Counted from the first letter of the stretch, positions 19,387-28,814 are shown. The stretch: DNA of 64,000 nucleotides from Methylobacterium radiodurans (GCF_003173735.1 NZ_CP029551.1:4417001-4481000); one strand, 5' to 3'. Notes: generated by a model from the letters alone, not told the origin. Made by a program: numbers and translations.

Positions 19387-19453
19387 CCGAGCCGCCGAGC
19401 GCATCAACCGATTTCAACCGTCTTCAACGAATAGCTGGAAACCAGATCACACC

Positions 19454-21169
19454 ATGAGTGAGGCTCCCGGGACAGTCAGGCAGTTCGCGCATCCCGGTCG
19501 GGGCCGGGAGCGCGCGAGACCGGTGCCGAAGGGACGGCAGGTCGAGCCGCGCGCGAAGGTAGAGATCGAGGCGCTACTCGGCGACCGCTCGCGGCAGCGC
19601 GACCTGCTGATCGAGCACCTGCACCTGATCCAGGACACCTACGGCCAGATCAGCGCGGCGCATCTCGCCGCCCTGGCCGACGAGATGCGCCTGGCCTTCG
19701 CGGAGGTGTTCGAGACCGCGACCTTCTACGCGCATTTCGACGTGGTGAAGGACGGTGAGGCCGACATCCCCCGCCTCACGGTGCGCGTCTGCGACAGCAT
19801 CACCTGCGCGATGTTCGGGGCCGAGAAGCTCTTGGAGACCCTGCAGGCGGAGCTGGCAGGCGACGTGCGCGTGGTGCGCGCGCCCTGCGTCGGCCTCTGC
19901 GACCATGCCCCGGCGGTCGAGGTCGGGCACAACTTCCTGCACCGCGCCGACGTGGCCTCCGTGAAGGCGGCGGTCGAGGCCAAGGACACCCACGCCCACA
20001 TCCCGGACTACACTGACTACGCGGCCTACCGGGCCGGCGGCGGCTACGCCACGCTGGAGCGGATCCGCGCTGGAACGCTCACGGTCGACGACGTGCTGGC
20101 GGTGCTGGACGACGGCGGCCTGCGCGGCCTCGGCGGGGCGGGCTTTCCAACGGGCCGCAAGTGGCGCTCCGTGCGCGGCGAGCCGGGCCCGCGCCTGATG
20201 GCGGTGAACGGCGACGAGGGCGAGCCCGGCACCTTCAAGGACCAGCTCTACCTCAACACCGACCCGCACCGCTTCCTGGAGGGCATGCTGATCGGCGCCC
20301 ACGTGGTCGAGGCGCCGGACGTCTACATCTACCTGCGCGACGAGTACCCGATCGCCCGCGAGATCCTGGCCCGCGAGATCGCCAAGCTGCCCCCGGGCGG
20401 CCCGCGCATCCACCTGCGGCGCGGGGCCGGCGCCTATATCTGCGGCGAGGAATCCTCGCTGATCGAGTCGCTCGAGGGCAAGCGCGGGCTGCCGCGGCAC
20501 AAGCCGCCCTTCCCGTTCCAGGTCGGCCTGTTCAACCGCCCGACGCTCATCAACAACGTCGAGACCCTGTTCTGGGTGCGCGACCTCCTGGAGCGCGGGG
20601 CAGGCTGGTGGAAGAGCCACGGCCGCAACGGCCGCGTCGGCCTGCGCTCCTACTCCGTGTCGGGGCGGGTGAAGGAACCGGGCGTGAAGCTGGCGCCAGC
20701 CGGCCTCACCATCCAGGAACTGATCGACGAGTATTGCGGCGGCATGGCGGAGGGCCACACCTTCGCGGCCTACCTGCCGGGCGGCGCCTCGGGCGGCATC
20801 CTGCCGGCCGCGATGAACGACATCCCGCTCGATTTCGGCACGCTGGAGAAATACGGCTGCTTCATCGGCTCCGCCGCGGTCGTGGTCCTGTCGGACCAGG
20901 ACGACGTGCGCGGCGCAGCCCTCAACCTGATGCGCTTCTTCGAGGACGAGAGCTGCGGGCAGTGCACGCCCTGCCGCTCCGGCACGCAGAAGGCCCGCAT
21001 GCTGATGGAGAACGGCGCCTGGGACACGGAACTCCTGGGCGAGCTGGCGCAGTGCATGCGCGACGCCTCGATCTGCGGCCTGGGCCAGGCCGCCTCGAAC
21101 CCGGTCAGCTCCGTGATCAAGTACTTCCCCGACCTCTTCCCGGGCCCGCGCGCCGTGGCGGCCGAATGA
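19454..21169 (+). CDS. fdhB: NAD-dependent formate dehydrogenase, beta subunit (NuoE-NuoF fusion)
   Basis: A 571-residue electron-transfer subunit. Residues about 30-165 form a NuoE-like thioredoxin-fold domain with a [2Fe-2S] site made by Cys113, Cys118, Cys145 and Cys149. The rest is NuoF-like: GLRGLGGAGFPTGRKW (NAD/FMN), GEESSLIESLEGKRG, and the [4Fe-4S] motif ESCGQCTPCRSG near the C-terminal end with a distal Cys in ASICGLGQ. It passes electrons from the alpha subunit to NAD+ through FMN. The size and fusion match the beta subunit of the Methylobacterium FDH1 enzyme. It is followed by the alpha gene after 55 nt. Confidence 0.94.
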   Translation: MSEAPGTVRQFAHPGRGRERARPVPKGRQVEPRAKVEIEALLGDRSRQRDLLIEHLHLIQDTYGQISAAHLAALADEMRLAFAEVFETATFYAHFDVVKDGEADIPRLTVRVCDSITCAMFGAEKLLETLQAELAGDVRVVRAPCVGLCDHAPAVEVGHNFLHRADVASVKAAVEAKDTHAHIPDYTDYAAYRAGGGYATLERIRAGTLTVDDVLAVLDDGGLRGLGGAGFPTGRKWRSVRGEPGPRLMAVNGDEGEPGTFKDQLYLNTDPHRFLEGMLIGAHVVEAPDVYIYLRDEYPIAREILAREIAKLPPGGPRIHLRRGAGAYICGEESSLIESLEGKRGLPRHKPPFPFQVGLFNRPTLINNVETLFWVRDLLERGAGWWKSHGRNGRVGLRSYSVSGRVKEPGVKLAPAGLTIQELIDEYCGGMAEGHTFAAYLPGGASGGILPAAMNDIPLDFGTLEKYGCFIGSAAVVVLSDQDDVRGAALNLMRFFEDESCGQCTPCRSGTQKARMLMENGAWDTELLGELAQCMRDASICGLGQAASNPVSSVIKYFPDLFPGPRAVAAE

Positions 21170-21224
21170 CCGCCGCGAGCCCGAGCGCGAACCCGAAACC
21201 GACGCCCCAGCCCGGAGCGGACGC

Positions 21225-24209
21225 ATGAGCAACGCACCCCACACGCACGGCGACAAGACCGGCGACAAGACCGAGCAGTCCGAGATCCGGGCTGCCGGAC
21301 CCCAGGATGCCGGCGGCCCGGCGCCCGGCGCGGGCCCGGCCGCGGGCGGGTCGTACTCGCAGGGCGTGAAGGCCGGCGGCCAGGCGGCGCCCGAGCCCAC
21401 CGGGACCTTCGGCCTCACCGACCGACCGACCGCGCCCCCGACGATCCAGTTCGAGTTCGACGGGCAACAGGTCGAGGCGCAGCCCGGCGAGACGATCTGG
21501 GCGGTCGCCCAGCGGCTCGGCACGCACATCCCGCATCTCTGCCACAAGCCCGAGCCCGGCTACCGGCCGGACGGCAATTGCCGGGCCTGCATGGTCGAGA
21601 TCGAGGGCGAGCGCGTGCTCGCCGCCTCGTGCAAGCGTACGCCGGCGGTCGGCATGAAGGTGAAGTCCGCCACCGAGCGGGCCGTGAAGGCCCGCGCCAT
21701 GGTGCTGGAGCTGCTGGTCGCCGACCAGCCGGAGCGCGCGACCTCGCACGACCCGGCCTCGCATTTCTGGATCCAGGCCGACCATGTCGAGATCAGCCAG
21801 AGCCGCTTCCCGGCGGCCGAGCGCTGGACCGGCGACTTCAGCCACCCGGCCATGAGCGTCAATCTCGACGCCTGCATCCAGTGCAATCTCTGCGTCCGCG
21901 CCTGCCGAGAGGTCCAGGTCAACGACGTGATCGGCATGGCCTACCGAGCGGCGGGCGCCAAGGTCGTGTTCGACTTCGACGACCCGATGGGCGGCTCGAC
22001 CTGCGTCGCCTGCGGCGAGTGCGTGCAGGCCTGCCCCACGGGCGCGCTGATGCCCTCGGCCTATCTCGACGACGCGCACAACACCCGGACGGTCTATCCC
22101 GACCGCGAGGTCAAGTCGCTCTGCCCCTATTGCGGCGTCGGCTGCCAGATCTCCTACAAGGTCAAGAACGAGAAGATCGTCTACGCCGAGGGCCTGAACG
22201 GGCCGGCCAACCACAACCGCCTCTGCGTCAAGGGCCGCTTCGGCTTCGACTACGTCCACCACCCCCACCGGCTGACGAAGCCCCTGATCCGCCTCGACAA
22301 CGTGGGCAAGGACGCCAACGATCAGGTCGATCCGGCCAATCCCTGGACGCATTTCCGTGAGGCGACCTGGGAGGAGGCGCTCGACCGCGCCGCCGCAGGC
22401 CTCGTCCGGATCCGCGACACGCACGGGGCCAAGGCGCTCGCCGGCTTCGGCTCGGCCAAGGGCTCGAACGAGGAGGCCTACCTCTTCCAGAAGCTGGTGC
22501 GGCTGGGCTTCGGCTCGAACAACGTCGACCACTGCACGCGCCTCTGCCACGCCTCGTCGGTGGCGGCCCTGATGGAGGGGCTGAACTCGGGCGCGGTCTC
22601 CGCGCCCTTCTCGGCGGCGCTCGACGCCGAAGTGATCATCGTCATCGGCGCCAACCCGACCGTGAACCACCCGGTCGCCGCGACCTTCCTCAAGAACGCG
22701 GTCAAGCAGCGCGGCGCCAAGCTGATCATCATGGATCCGCGGCGCCAGACGCTCTCGCGCCACGCCTACCGGCACCTCGCCTTCCGGAACGGCACCGACG
22801 TGGCGATGCTCAACGCGATGCTCAACGTCATCGTGGAGGAAGGTCTCTACGACGAGCAGTACATCGCCGGATACACGGAGAACTTCGAGGCGCTGAAGGA
22901 GAAGATCGTCGACTTCACGCCGGAGAAGATGGCGCCGGTCTGCGGTATCGACGCCGAGACCCTGCGGGAGGTCGCACGGCTCTACGCACGGGCCAAGTCC
23001 TCGATCATCTTCTGGGGCATGGGCGTCAGCCAGCACGTTCACGGCACGGACAATTCCCGCTGCCTGATCGCGCTCGCGCTGATCACCGGGCAGATCGGAC
23101 GCCCGGGCACGGGCCTGCACCCGCTGCGTGGCCAGAACAACGTGCAGGGCGCCTCCGACGCCGGCCTGATCCCGATGGTCTACCCGGACTACCAGTCCGT
23201 CGAGAAGGCGGCGGTGCGCGAGCTCTTCGAGGAGTTCTGGGGCCAGTCCCTCGACCCGCAGCGGGGGCTCACCGTCGTCGAGATCATGCGGGCGATCCAT
23301 GCGGGCGAGATCCGCGGCATGTTCGTCGAGGGCGAGAACCCGGCGATGTCCGATCCAGACCTCAACCACGCCCGGCACGCGCTCGCGATGCTCGATCACC
23401 TCGTGGTGCAGGACCTGTTCCTCACCGAGACGGCCTTCCACGCCGACGTGGTGCTGCCGGCCTCCGCCTTCGCCGAGAAGGCGGGCAGCTTCACCAACAC
23501 CGACCGGCGCGTGCAGATCGCCCAGCCCGTCGTCGCCCCGCCCGGCGACGCGCGCCAGGACTGGTGGATCATCCAGGAGCTGGCCCGGCGCATGGGCCTG
23601 CCCTGGAGCTACGGGGGACCGGCCGACATCTTCACCGAGATGGCGCAGGTGATGCCCTCGCTCGCCAACATCACCTGGGAGCGGCTGGAGCGCGAGGGCG
23701 CGGTGACCTACCCGGTCGACGCGCCCGACCAGCCCGGCAACGAGATCATCTTCTACGCCGGCTTTCCGACCGAGAGCGGCCGGGCCAAGATCGTGCCGGC
23801 CGCCATCGTGCCGCCGGACGAGGTGCCGGACGCCGAGTTCCCGATGGTGCTCTCGACGGGGCGCGTGCTGGAGCACTGGCACACCGGCTCGATGACCCGG
23901 CGGGCGGGCGTGCTCGACGCGCTCGAACCCGAGGCCGTGGCCTTCATGGCGCCCAAGGAACTCTACCGCCTCGGGCTGGAGCCGGGCGACACGATGCGGC
24001 TGGAGACGCGCCGTGGCGCCGTCGAGCTGAAGGTGCGCTCGGACCGCGACGTGCCGGCGGGCATGATCTTCATGCCCTTCTGCTACGCGGAGGCCGCGGC
24101 CAACCTGCTGACGAACCCGGCGCTCGACCCGATGGGCAAGATTCCGGAGTTCAAGTTCTGCGCGGCGCGGGTGACACCGGTCCCGCCGATATCCGTCGCC
24201 GCCGAGTGA
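21225..24209 (+). CDS. fdhA: NAD-dependent formate dehydrogenase, alpha subunit (W/Mo-bis-MGD)
   Basis: A 994-residue catalytic subunit that oxidises formate to CO2. After a disordered Gly/Pro/Ala-rich N-terminus (about 60 residues) come a [2Fe-2S] ferredoxin domain (HIPHLCHKPEPGYRPDGNC), a His-Cys cluster region, paired [4Fe-4S] motifs CIQCNLCVRAC and CVACGECVQACPTG, and the FdhF-type cluster LCPYCGVGCQI. The metal ligand is probably Cys441 in CTRLCHASS, followed by the conserved His. The two-subunit form and length fit Methylobacterium FDH1, known to carry tungsten; the metal cannot be read from sequence. No FdsC/FdsD maturation genes are adjacent. Confidence 0.95.
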   Translation: MSNAPHTHGDKTGDKTEQSEIRAAGPQDAGGPAPGAGPAAGGSYSQGVKAGGQAAPEPTGTFGLTDRPTAPPTIQFEFDGQQVEAQPGETIWAVAQRLGTHIPHLCHKPEPGYRPDGNCRACMVEIEGERVLAASCKRTPAVGMKVKSATERAVKARAMVLELLVADQPERATSHDPASHFWIQADHVEISQSRFPAAERWTGDFSHPAMSVNLDACIQCNLCVRACREVQVNDVIGMAYRAAGAKVVFDFDDPMGGSTCVACGECVQACPTGALMPSAYLDDAHNTRTVYPDREVKSLCPYCGVGCQISYKVKNEKIVYAEGLNGPANHNRLCVKGRFGFDYVHHPHRLTKPLIRLDNVGKDANDQVDPANPWTHFREATWEEALDRAAAGLVRIRDTHGAKALAGFGSAKGSNEEAYLFQKLVRLGFGSNNVDHCTRLCHASSVAALMEGLNSGAVSAPFSAALDAEVIIVIGANPTVNHPVAATFLKNAVKQRGAKLIIMDPRRQTLSRHAYRHLAFRNGTDVAMLNAMLNVIVEEGLYDEQYIAGYTENFEALKEKIVDFTPEKMAPVCGIDAETLREVARLYARAKSSIIFWGMGVSQHVHGTDNSRCLIALALITGQIGRPGTGLHPLRGQNNVQGASDAGLIPMVYPDYQSVEKAAVRELFEEFWGQSLDPQRGLTVVEIMRAIHAGEIRGMFVEGENPAMSDPDLNHARHALAMLDHLVVQDLFLTETAFHADVVLPASAFAEKAGSFTNTDRRVQIAQPVVAPPGDARQDWWIIQELARRMGLPWSYGGPADIFTEMAQVMPSLANITWERLEREGAVTYPVDAPDQPGNEIIFYAGFPTESGRAKIVPAAIVPPDEVPDAEFPMVLSTGRVLEHWHTGSMTRRAGVLDALEPEAVAFMAPKELYRLGLEPGDTMRLETRRGAVELKVRSDRDVPAGMIFMPFCYAEAAANLLTNPALDPMGKIPEFKFCAARVTPVPPISVAAE

Positions 24210-24234
24210 CCTCCGGCCGGTCCGCCACGCGGCC

Positions 24235-24258
24235 GGCGGCACGCCTCGACGTGCCGCC
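24235..24258. terminator. Hairpin between convergent fdhA and malonyl-CoA decarboxylase
   Basis: GGCGGCACG pairs perfectly with CGTGCCGCC (9 bp) across a 6-nt loop, 26 nt after the fdhA stop. A second weaker stem, CCGGCCG/CGGCCGG, sits just before it at 24213-24236. It is placed well to end both convergent transcripts but has no T-run. Confidence 0.45.
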
Positions 24259-24375
24259 GGGCCCCGACGCTCGACAGCTTGATACCGGCGCGCGGGCAGA
24301 GCCGATCCGGTCAACCGGCAACGGTGTCGGGCGCCGATCCCAGGGCTGAGTGCCGGAAGGCTGGTTTTGCCGGCC

Positions 24376-25785
24376 TCACGCCTCCGCGAGCGCCACGGCG
24401 CGGGCGGCCGGCAGGTTCTGTCGCAGCTCGCGCGTCACCGAAGTCGATGCCGCCACCGTGCCGAGATTGGCGAAGGTCTCGTGGTTCTTCTCGATGGCGG
24501 AGAGGTCGTAGAGGTAGTTGACCATCAGCCCGTGGGACTGCCTCAGCCCCTTGCGCGAGACGTCGCCCAGGAAGTTGATGCGCTCCAGCCGCGCGCCGTT
24601 GCCGAGATGGAAGCGGGCGACCGGGTCGATGGGCCGGCCGCGCGGGTTCTTGGCGCGCAGGAAGTAGGCGGCCGCCGCCGGGATCAGGGCCTTGCGCACC
24701 GCGTCGGACTTCGCCTTGTCGGCGCACCAATCGGGCTCGTCGAGGAGCCGCAGGGTCTCGACGTCGTCGCGGGTGATGCCCTGCGGCGCGTCCGCCCGGC
24801 GCTCGCGGTCGAGCCAGGCCGCGAAGCCCGGCACGGGCGAGAGCGTGACGAAGGTCTTCAGCCCCGGGATCTCGCGGGCGAGATCCTCCACAACCTGCTT
24901 GATCAGGAAGTTGCCGAAGGTGACGCCGGCGAGCCCCCGCTGGCAGTTCGAGATCGAGTAGAAGATCGCCGTGGTGAACGCGCGCGGGGAGAGCGTCCGG
25001 CGCTCCTCGCTCAGGATCGGTGCGATGGCCGGCGCGATCGCGTCGGTGAGCGCCACCTCCACGAAGATCAGCGGCTCGTCCACCAGCGCCGGGTGGAAGA
25101 AGGCGAAGCAGCGCCGGTCGGCGGGCTCGATGCGCCGGCGCAGGTCCTCCCAGCCCTGGATCTCGTGCACCGCCTCGTAGCGGATGATCTTCTCCAGGAT
25201 ATGGGCGGGCGTCGTCCAGTCGATGTGGCGCAGCACCAGGAAGCCGCGGTTGAACCACGAGGCGAAGAGGTGCTCGAAATCGGAATCGAGGCTGGCGACG
25301 GCGTCGGTCACCTCCGGCGGGCAGGCCGGATCGTCGCCCAGCGCCTTGCGCAGGTCGAACAGGTCCTCGCGCATCCGCACGAGAGCCAGCGTGCCGTCGC
25401 GGGCGAGGTTGAGGCGGCGGATCAGCTCCTGGCTGCGCGGCTCCACCGCCGCGTGCAGCGCCCCCAGGCGCGCGCGCGACGGCTCCAGCCGGTAGGCCTC
25501 GATCGCCGCGTCGACCGCCGCGTGGTCGGCGTCGAAATCGACGGCGATGCGGCGCAGGAAGTCGTGGCGTTCGGGAGCGGTGAAGCTGGCGTAGCGGTCG
25601 AGGATCAGGCGGGCCAGGGCCACGCCGGAGGCCTCGCCGCGGCGGGAGATCAGGTCGTCGCAGAGCTTGACCAGTTCGGCCGCGCTGGCGCGGGCCGCGA
25701 GGTCGCCGCGACTGATCCCGATGAGGTCGCGGCCGCGGTCGCTGATCGTCTGGATCAGGTCTCCGAAGAAGGAGCTCGTCGCCAT
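24376..25785 (-). CDS. Malonyl-CoA decarboxylase
   Basis: A 469-residue enzyme that converts malonyl-CoA to acetyl-CoA and CO2. The N-terminal helical bundle spans about residues 1-180. The GNAT-like catalytic half has AIFYSISNCQRGLAGVTFGN, with a Ser in the usual active-site position, FLIKQVVEDL, FVTLSPVPGFAAWL and, near the end, HGLMVNYLYDLSAIEKNHE with the conserved His. MATSSFFGDL at 25785 is chosen as start; an in-frame ATG 21 nt earlier lacks support. No malonyl-CoA synthetase or malonate transporter gene is adjacent, so its metabolic role here is open. Confidence 0.92.
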   Translation of the reverse strand: MATSSFFGDLIQTISDRGRDLIGISRGDLAARASAAELVKLCDDLISRRGEASGVALARLILDRYASFTAPERHDFLRRIAVDFDADHAAVDAAIEAYRLEPSRARLGALHAAVEPRSQELIRRLNLARDGTLALVRMREDLFDLRKALGDDPACPPEVTDAVASLDSDFEHLFASWFNRGFLVLRHIDWTTPAHILEKIIRYEAVHEIQGWEDLRRRIEPADRRCFAFFHPALVDEPLIFVEVALTDAIAPAIAPILSEERRTLSPRAFTTAIFYSISNCQRGLAGVTFGNFLIKQVVEDLAREIPGLKTFVTLSPVPGFAAWLDRERRADAPQGITRDDVETLRLLDEPDWCADKAKSDAVRKALIPAAAAYFLRAKNPRGRPIDPVARFHLGNGARLERINFLGDVSRKGLRQSHGLMVNYLYDLSAIEKNHETFANLGTVAASTSVTRELRQNLPAARAVALAEA

Positions 25786-25892
25786 GCCTCGCCCGCTCCC
25801 CGACACACCGCCGATACCCCGGTGCGCCTGTTTCTATGGCGAGAGCGCGTCGGCGGCCAGGGGCCGCTCCCGCGACGACCCCGCGCGCCGCG

Positions 25893-26090
25893 TCAGGTCC
25901 GGCCGCCCTCGGCGATCACCGCGCGGTCGGCGCGCTCGCGCCAGTCGCCGATGCCGTGCTGGCGGGCGAAGCGCAGCTCCGCGGCCCGCAAGGCCCGCTC
26001 CGGATCGCGCGCGCGCTGGATGCCGACCGAGCCGACGGTGAAGGGGACGCCCAGAATCTCCCTGGCGAAATCGATACGGTAGTTCGACAC
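25893..26090 (-). CDS. Small protein of unknown function
   Basis: A 65-residue basic protein that begins with GTG (read as Met: SNYRIDFAREILGVPF). GGGAG lies about 7 nt upstream of the GTG, which supports the start. It contains VGIQRARDPERALRAAELRF and RQHGIGDWRERADRAV. I recognise no domain; the pattern looks like a short folded protein and not a shadow frame. It lies 107 nt upstream of the malonyl-CoA decarboxylase on the same strand and could be transcribed with it. Confidence 0.65.
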   Translation of the reverse strand: MSNYRIDFAREILGVPFTVGSVGIQRARDPERALRAAELRFARQHGIGDWRERADRAVIAEGGRT

Positions 26091-26470
26091 GCGGAACTCC
26101 CTGATCGTGTTGCGGTTGCATCGTCATCCGGCCGAATCGGCCGGGGAGATGGCTAGGATCACCGTCATACAAAACGATGATTCGTCCGCCGCCAAGTGTG
26201 ACGGGCGGCCGATCCCGTGCGTGCGGGCGCGATTCAGCGCTTTTTCGCCGGTCCGGAGCCTCTCCAGAACCCCGATATGGTGGTCCGATCCCCCGGATGA
26301 AGGGACTGCGCCATTCCTTCGCGCCCCTGCCCCGCGGGCGGGCCGGTTGTCAGCACGCCCACTCGGGCCTAACCGGCACCTCCGTCCTACCTCAAAAATT
26401 CTGCCCTCAGAGCCCCGCGAGGTCCCATGCCCGCCATCCGTTCGCCCCTGGCCCGCGCGGGCGTGCAGGC
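26091..26470. other. 380-nt intergenic stretch between divergent genes
   Basis: This separates the small minus-strand gene from the plus-strand MFS gene and should hold both promoters. It has a somewhat AT-richer patch (26165-26185, around CATACAAAACGATGATT) but no promoter pair I would defend. No coding frame, tRNA or known RNA was recognised. Confidence 0.5.
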
Positions 26471-27664
26471 ATGAACGGAGGCCAGGATTCGGCCGGTTCC
26501 CTGACCGCGCGGGCGCGGCTCGGCCTCACGCTGATCGCGGGCGGCGCGGTCGCCAACATCTACTACAACCAGCCGCTGCTCGCCCTGCTGACGGCCGAGT
26601 TCGGCGACGCGGCGGCCCTCTGGGTGCCGGCGGGCTGCCTTGTCGGCTACGGCCTCGGCATCGTCGGGCTGGTGCCGCTCGGCGACGGGCTGCCGCGCCG
26701 CACGCTGATCGTGGGCCAGCTCCTCGCGCTGGCGCTGGCCCTGGTGGCGGCGGGCCTCAGCCCAAACCTGCCCGCGCTGGCGCTCGCGAGCCTCGCGATC
26801 GGCATCCTCTCGTCCGCGGCGCAGCAGGCTGTGCCCTTCGCGGCCGAGCTGGCGCCGGACGCCTCGCGGGGCCGCGTGGTGGGCCAGGTGATGACGGGGC
26901 TCCTCACCGGCATCCTGCTCGCCCGCACCGCGAGCGGCTTCGTGGGCGCGCATCTCGGCTGGCGGGCGGTGTTCCTGGCGGCGGCCGGCGTGGCGCTCGC
27001 GATGGCGGGGATCGCGCGGGCCACCCTGCCGCACACGCCGCAGGCGCGGCGCCTGCGCTACCGCGCCCTGATGCTCTCGATCTTGCATCTCGCCCGCACG
27101 CAGCCGGTGCTGCGCCGGGCGAGCCTGTCCCAGGCGCTGCTGTTCGCGAGCTTCAACGCCTTCTGGGTGACGCTGGCGCTCCTCGTCGAGGCGGAGCCCT
27201 TCAACCTCACGGCGGCGGGCGCGGGCCTGTTCGGGGTGATCGGCGTGGCGGGCGCGCTGGTGGCGCCGCTCTCTGGCCGCTTCACCGACCGGCGCGGGGC
27301 ACGGCCCGTCGTGGTGGGCGGCGCCGTGCTGGTGATGGCGGCCTTCGGGGTGCTGTGGGCGGCCGGGCAATGGTCGCTCGCCGCGGTGGCTTTGGGCGTG
27401 CTCCTCATCGATATCGGCCTCAACGGCGCGCTCATCGCCAACCAGACCCGGGTCTACGCGCTGGCGCCAGGCGCCCGCGGCCGGCTCAACACGGTGCTGT
27501 TCACCGTGATGTTCGTGTTCGGGGCGGCGGGCGCCTTCGCGGGCTCGAAGGCCTTCCTCCTCGGCGGCTGGCCCGCGGTCTGCGCGGTCGGCCTCGGGCT
27601 GTCGGGCCTCTCGCTCCTCGTCGCCCTCACCGACCCGCACGGGCGGCTGGCCCGAGGGCTCTGA
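26471..27664 (+). CDS. Major facilitator superfamily exporter
   Basis: A 397-residue membrane protein with about twelve hydrophobic segments in two sixes, belonging to the DHA1-like drug/metabolite efflux group. The first helix reads LIAGGAVANIYYNQPLLALL, a pattern common in YfiS/AraJ-like MFS proteins. The loop after helix 2 is atypical (GDGLPRRTLIVG instead of the full GxxxDRxGRR). A second-half loop, SGRFTDRRGARPVV, is well conserved. Substrate is unknown. The ATG at 26471 gives a short cytosolic N-terminus; the frame is open further upstream but reads as low-complexity sequence. Confidence 0.85.
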   Translation: MNGGQDSAGSLTARARLGLTLIAGGAVANIYYNQPLLALLTAEFGDAAALWVPAGCLVGYGLGIVGLVPLGDGLPRRTLIVGQLLALALALVAAGLSPNLPALALASLAIGILSSAAQQAVPFAAELAPDASRGRVVGQVMTGLLTGILLARTASGFVGAHLGWRAVFLAAAGVALAMAGIARATLPHTPQARRLRYRALMLSILHLARTQPVLRRASLSQALLFASFNAFWVTLALLVEAEPFNLTAAGAGLFGVIGVAGALVAPLSGRFTDRRGARPVVVGGAVLVMAAFGVLWAAGQWSLAAVALGVLLIDIGLNGALIANQTRVYALAPGARGRLNTVLFTVMFVFGAAGAFAGSKAFLLGGWPAVCAVGLGLSGLSLLVALTDPHGRLARGL

Positions 27665-27669
27665 GCCCT

Positions 27670-27789
27670 TGTTTTGACGCGCTCTCTTGCGCCGAACCGG
27701 CATCCACTTCGGCGGAGAGCGCTCTATCTCTTTGTGGTCGCACGATGATTTCGGATAGCCGGATTCCACTTTTCCGCATCGTGCTCTAG
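27670..27789. repeat. Rhizobial-type intergenic repeat
   Basis: The gap between the convergent MFS and cobC genes contains GAACCGGCATCCACTTCGGC and, inverted further on, GCCGGATTCCACTTTTCC, with GAGAGCGCTCT between. This resembles a palindromic element found many times in Hyphomicrobiales genomes between genes, usually near convergent ends. It may form a long hairpin acting as terminator. Assignment is from memory of the element, not from alignment. Confidence 0.5.
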
Positions 27790-28814
27790 CGCAGCACCCG
27801 CGAGAGCCGGCACCACTCGCCCTTGTCGGCCGGCAGGCCGAGGCGGAGCAGGTCCGGCCGGTCGGCGAAGCGCCGCACGTAGATCCCGGCCGCGCCGAGG
27901 CGCCCGAACAGGCCCGGCGCGTCCGCGAAGCGCGCGAGCCGGAACAGGCAGGTGCCGCCGACGACCGCGCCGCCCGCCCGCGCCAGCATCCGGTCGAGCC
28001 GGGCGGCGTCGGCGGCGCGCGCCGCGGCGGCCTCCGCGCGCCACGCCCGGTCGGCGAGCGCCGCCCGGCCGATCGCCAGCGCCGGCCCCGAGACCGCCCA
28101 GGGCCCGAGCGCCGCGGCGATCCCGCGCGCCGTCTCCGGGACCGCCAGCGCGAAGCCGAGGCGCAGCCCCGCGAGCCCGTAGGTCTTGCCGAAGGAGCGC
28201 AGCACCACGAGGCTAGGGACGAGCGCGCCCGCGAGGCTCGGGCCCGGTTCGAGGTCGCAGAAGGCCTCGTCCACCACGAGCAGGCCGCCGCGCCGGCCGA
28301 GATCCCGCGCCAGCGCCAGGAGGGCGGCGCCCGGCAGCACGCGCCCGTCCGGGTTGTTCGGGTTGACCGCGACGACGACCTCGGCCTCGTCCGCCGCGGC
28401 GAGGTCCGGCACGACGGCGACGGCGTGGCCGCCCCGGGCCCAGGCACCCGCGTGCTCGGCGTAGGTCGGCCCGACTACGGCGACGCGGGCGGGCGGGCGC
28501 AGGCGCGGCAGGGTCTCGATCAGGATCTGAGTGCCGGGCGCGGGCACGACGTGGTCCGGATCGGGCGCGCCGTAGGCTTCGGCGGCCGCCGCGCGCAGCG
28601 CCGCCGCGTCGGCCGCGGCGGGCAGGCGCTGCCACAGGCTGGCATCGAGCGCCGGGCACGGATAGGGAACCGGGTTGATCCCCGTCGAGAGGTCGATCCA
28701 GGGCTCGGGCGCCTCCGGGAACAGGGTGCGCGCCGCGCCCAGATCGCCGCCATGCGCCGCCGGCGCGGTCTCGACTCCGCCGGAACCCCGATGTCCTGGA
28801 CCGAACTCGCTCAT
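27786..28814 (-). CDS. cobC: Threonine-phosphate decarboxylase / CobC
   Basis: A 342-residue PLP-dependent aminotransferase-fold enzyme that makes (R)-1-amino-2-propanol phosphate, the linker between the corrin ring and the nucleotide loop. WIDLSTGINPVPYP near residue 40 is the CobC/HisC-like start. VVAVNPNNPDGRVLP, VVDEAFCDLEPG and the PLP lysine region SFGKTYGLAGLRLGFA are clear. The ATG at 28814 overlaps the divergent cbiB ATG (28791) by 24 bp, so each gene's regulatory DNA lies in the other's coding start. Confidence 0.92.
   Translation of the reverse strand: MSEFGPGHRGSGGVETAPAAHGGDLGAARTLFPEAPEPWIDLSTGINPVPYPCPALDASLWQRLPAAADAAALRAAAAEAYGAPDPDHVVPAPGTQILIETLPRLRPPARVAVVGPTYAEHAGAWARGGHAVAVVPDLAAADEAEVVVAVNPNNPDGRVLPGAALLALARDLGRRGGLLVVDEAFCDLEPGPSLAGALVPSLVVLRSFGKTYGLAGLRLGFALAVPETARGIAAALGPWAVSGPALAIGRAALADRAWRAEAAAARAADAARLDRMLARAGGAVVGGTCLFRLARFADAPGLFGRLGAAGIYVRRFADRPDLLRLGLPADKGEWCRLSRVLR

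Noticed and set aside
21117..24314. Antisense open frame of 1065 codons opposite fdhA
   Set aside because: Composition is dominated by Arg, Gly, His, Val and Leu with no motif; the plus strand encodes an unmistakable formate dehydrogenase.
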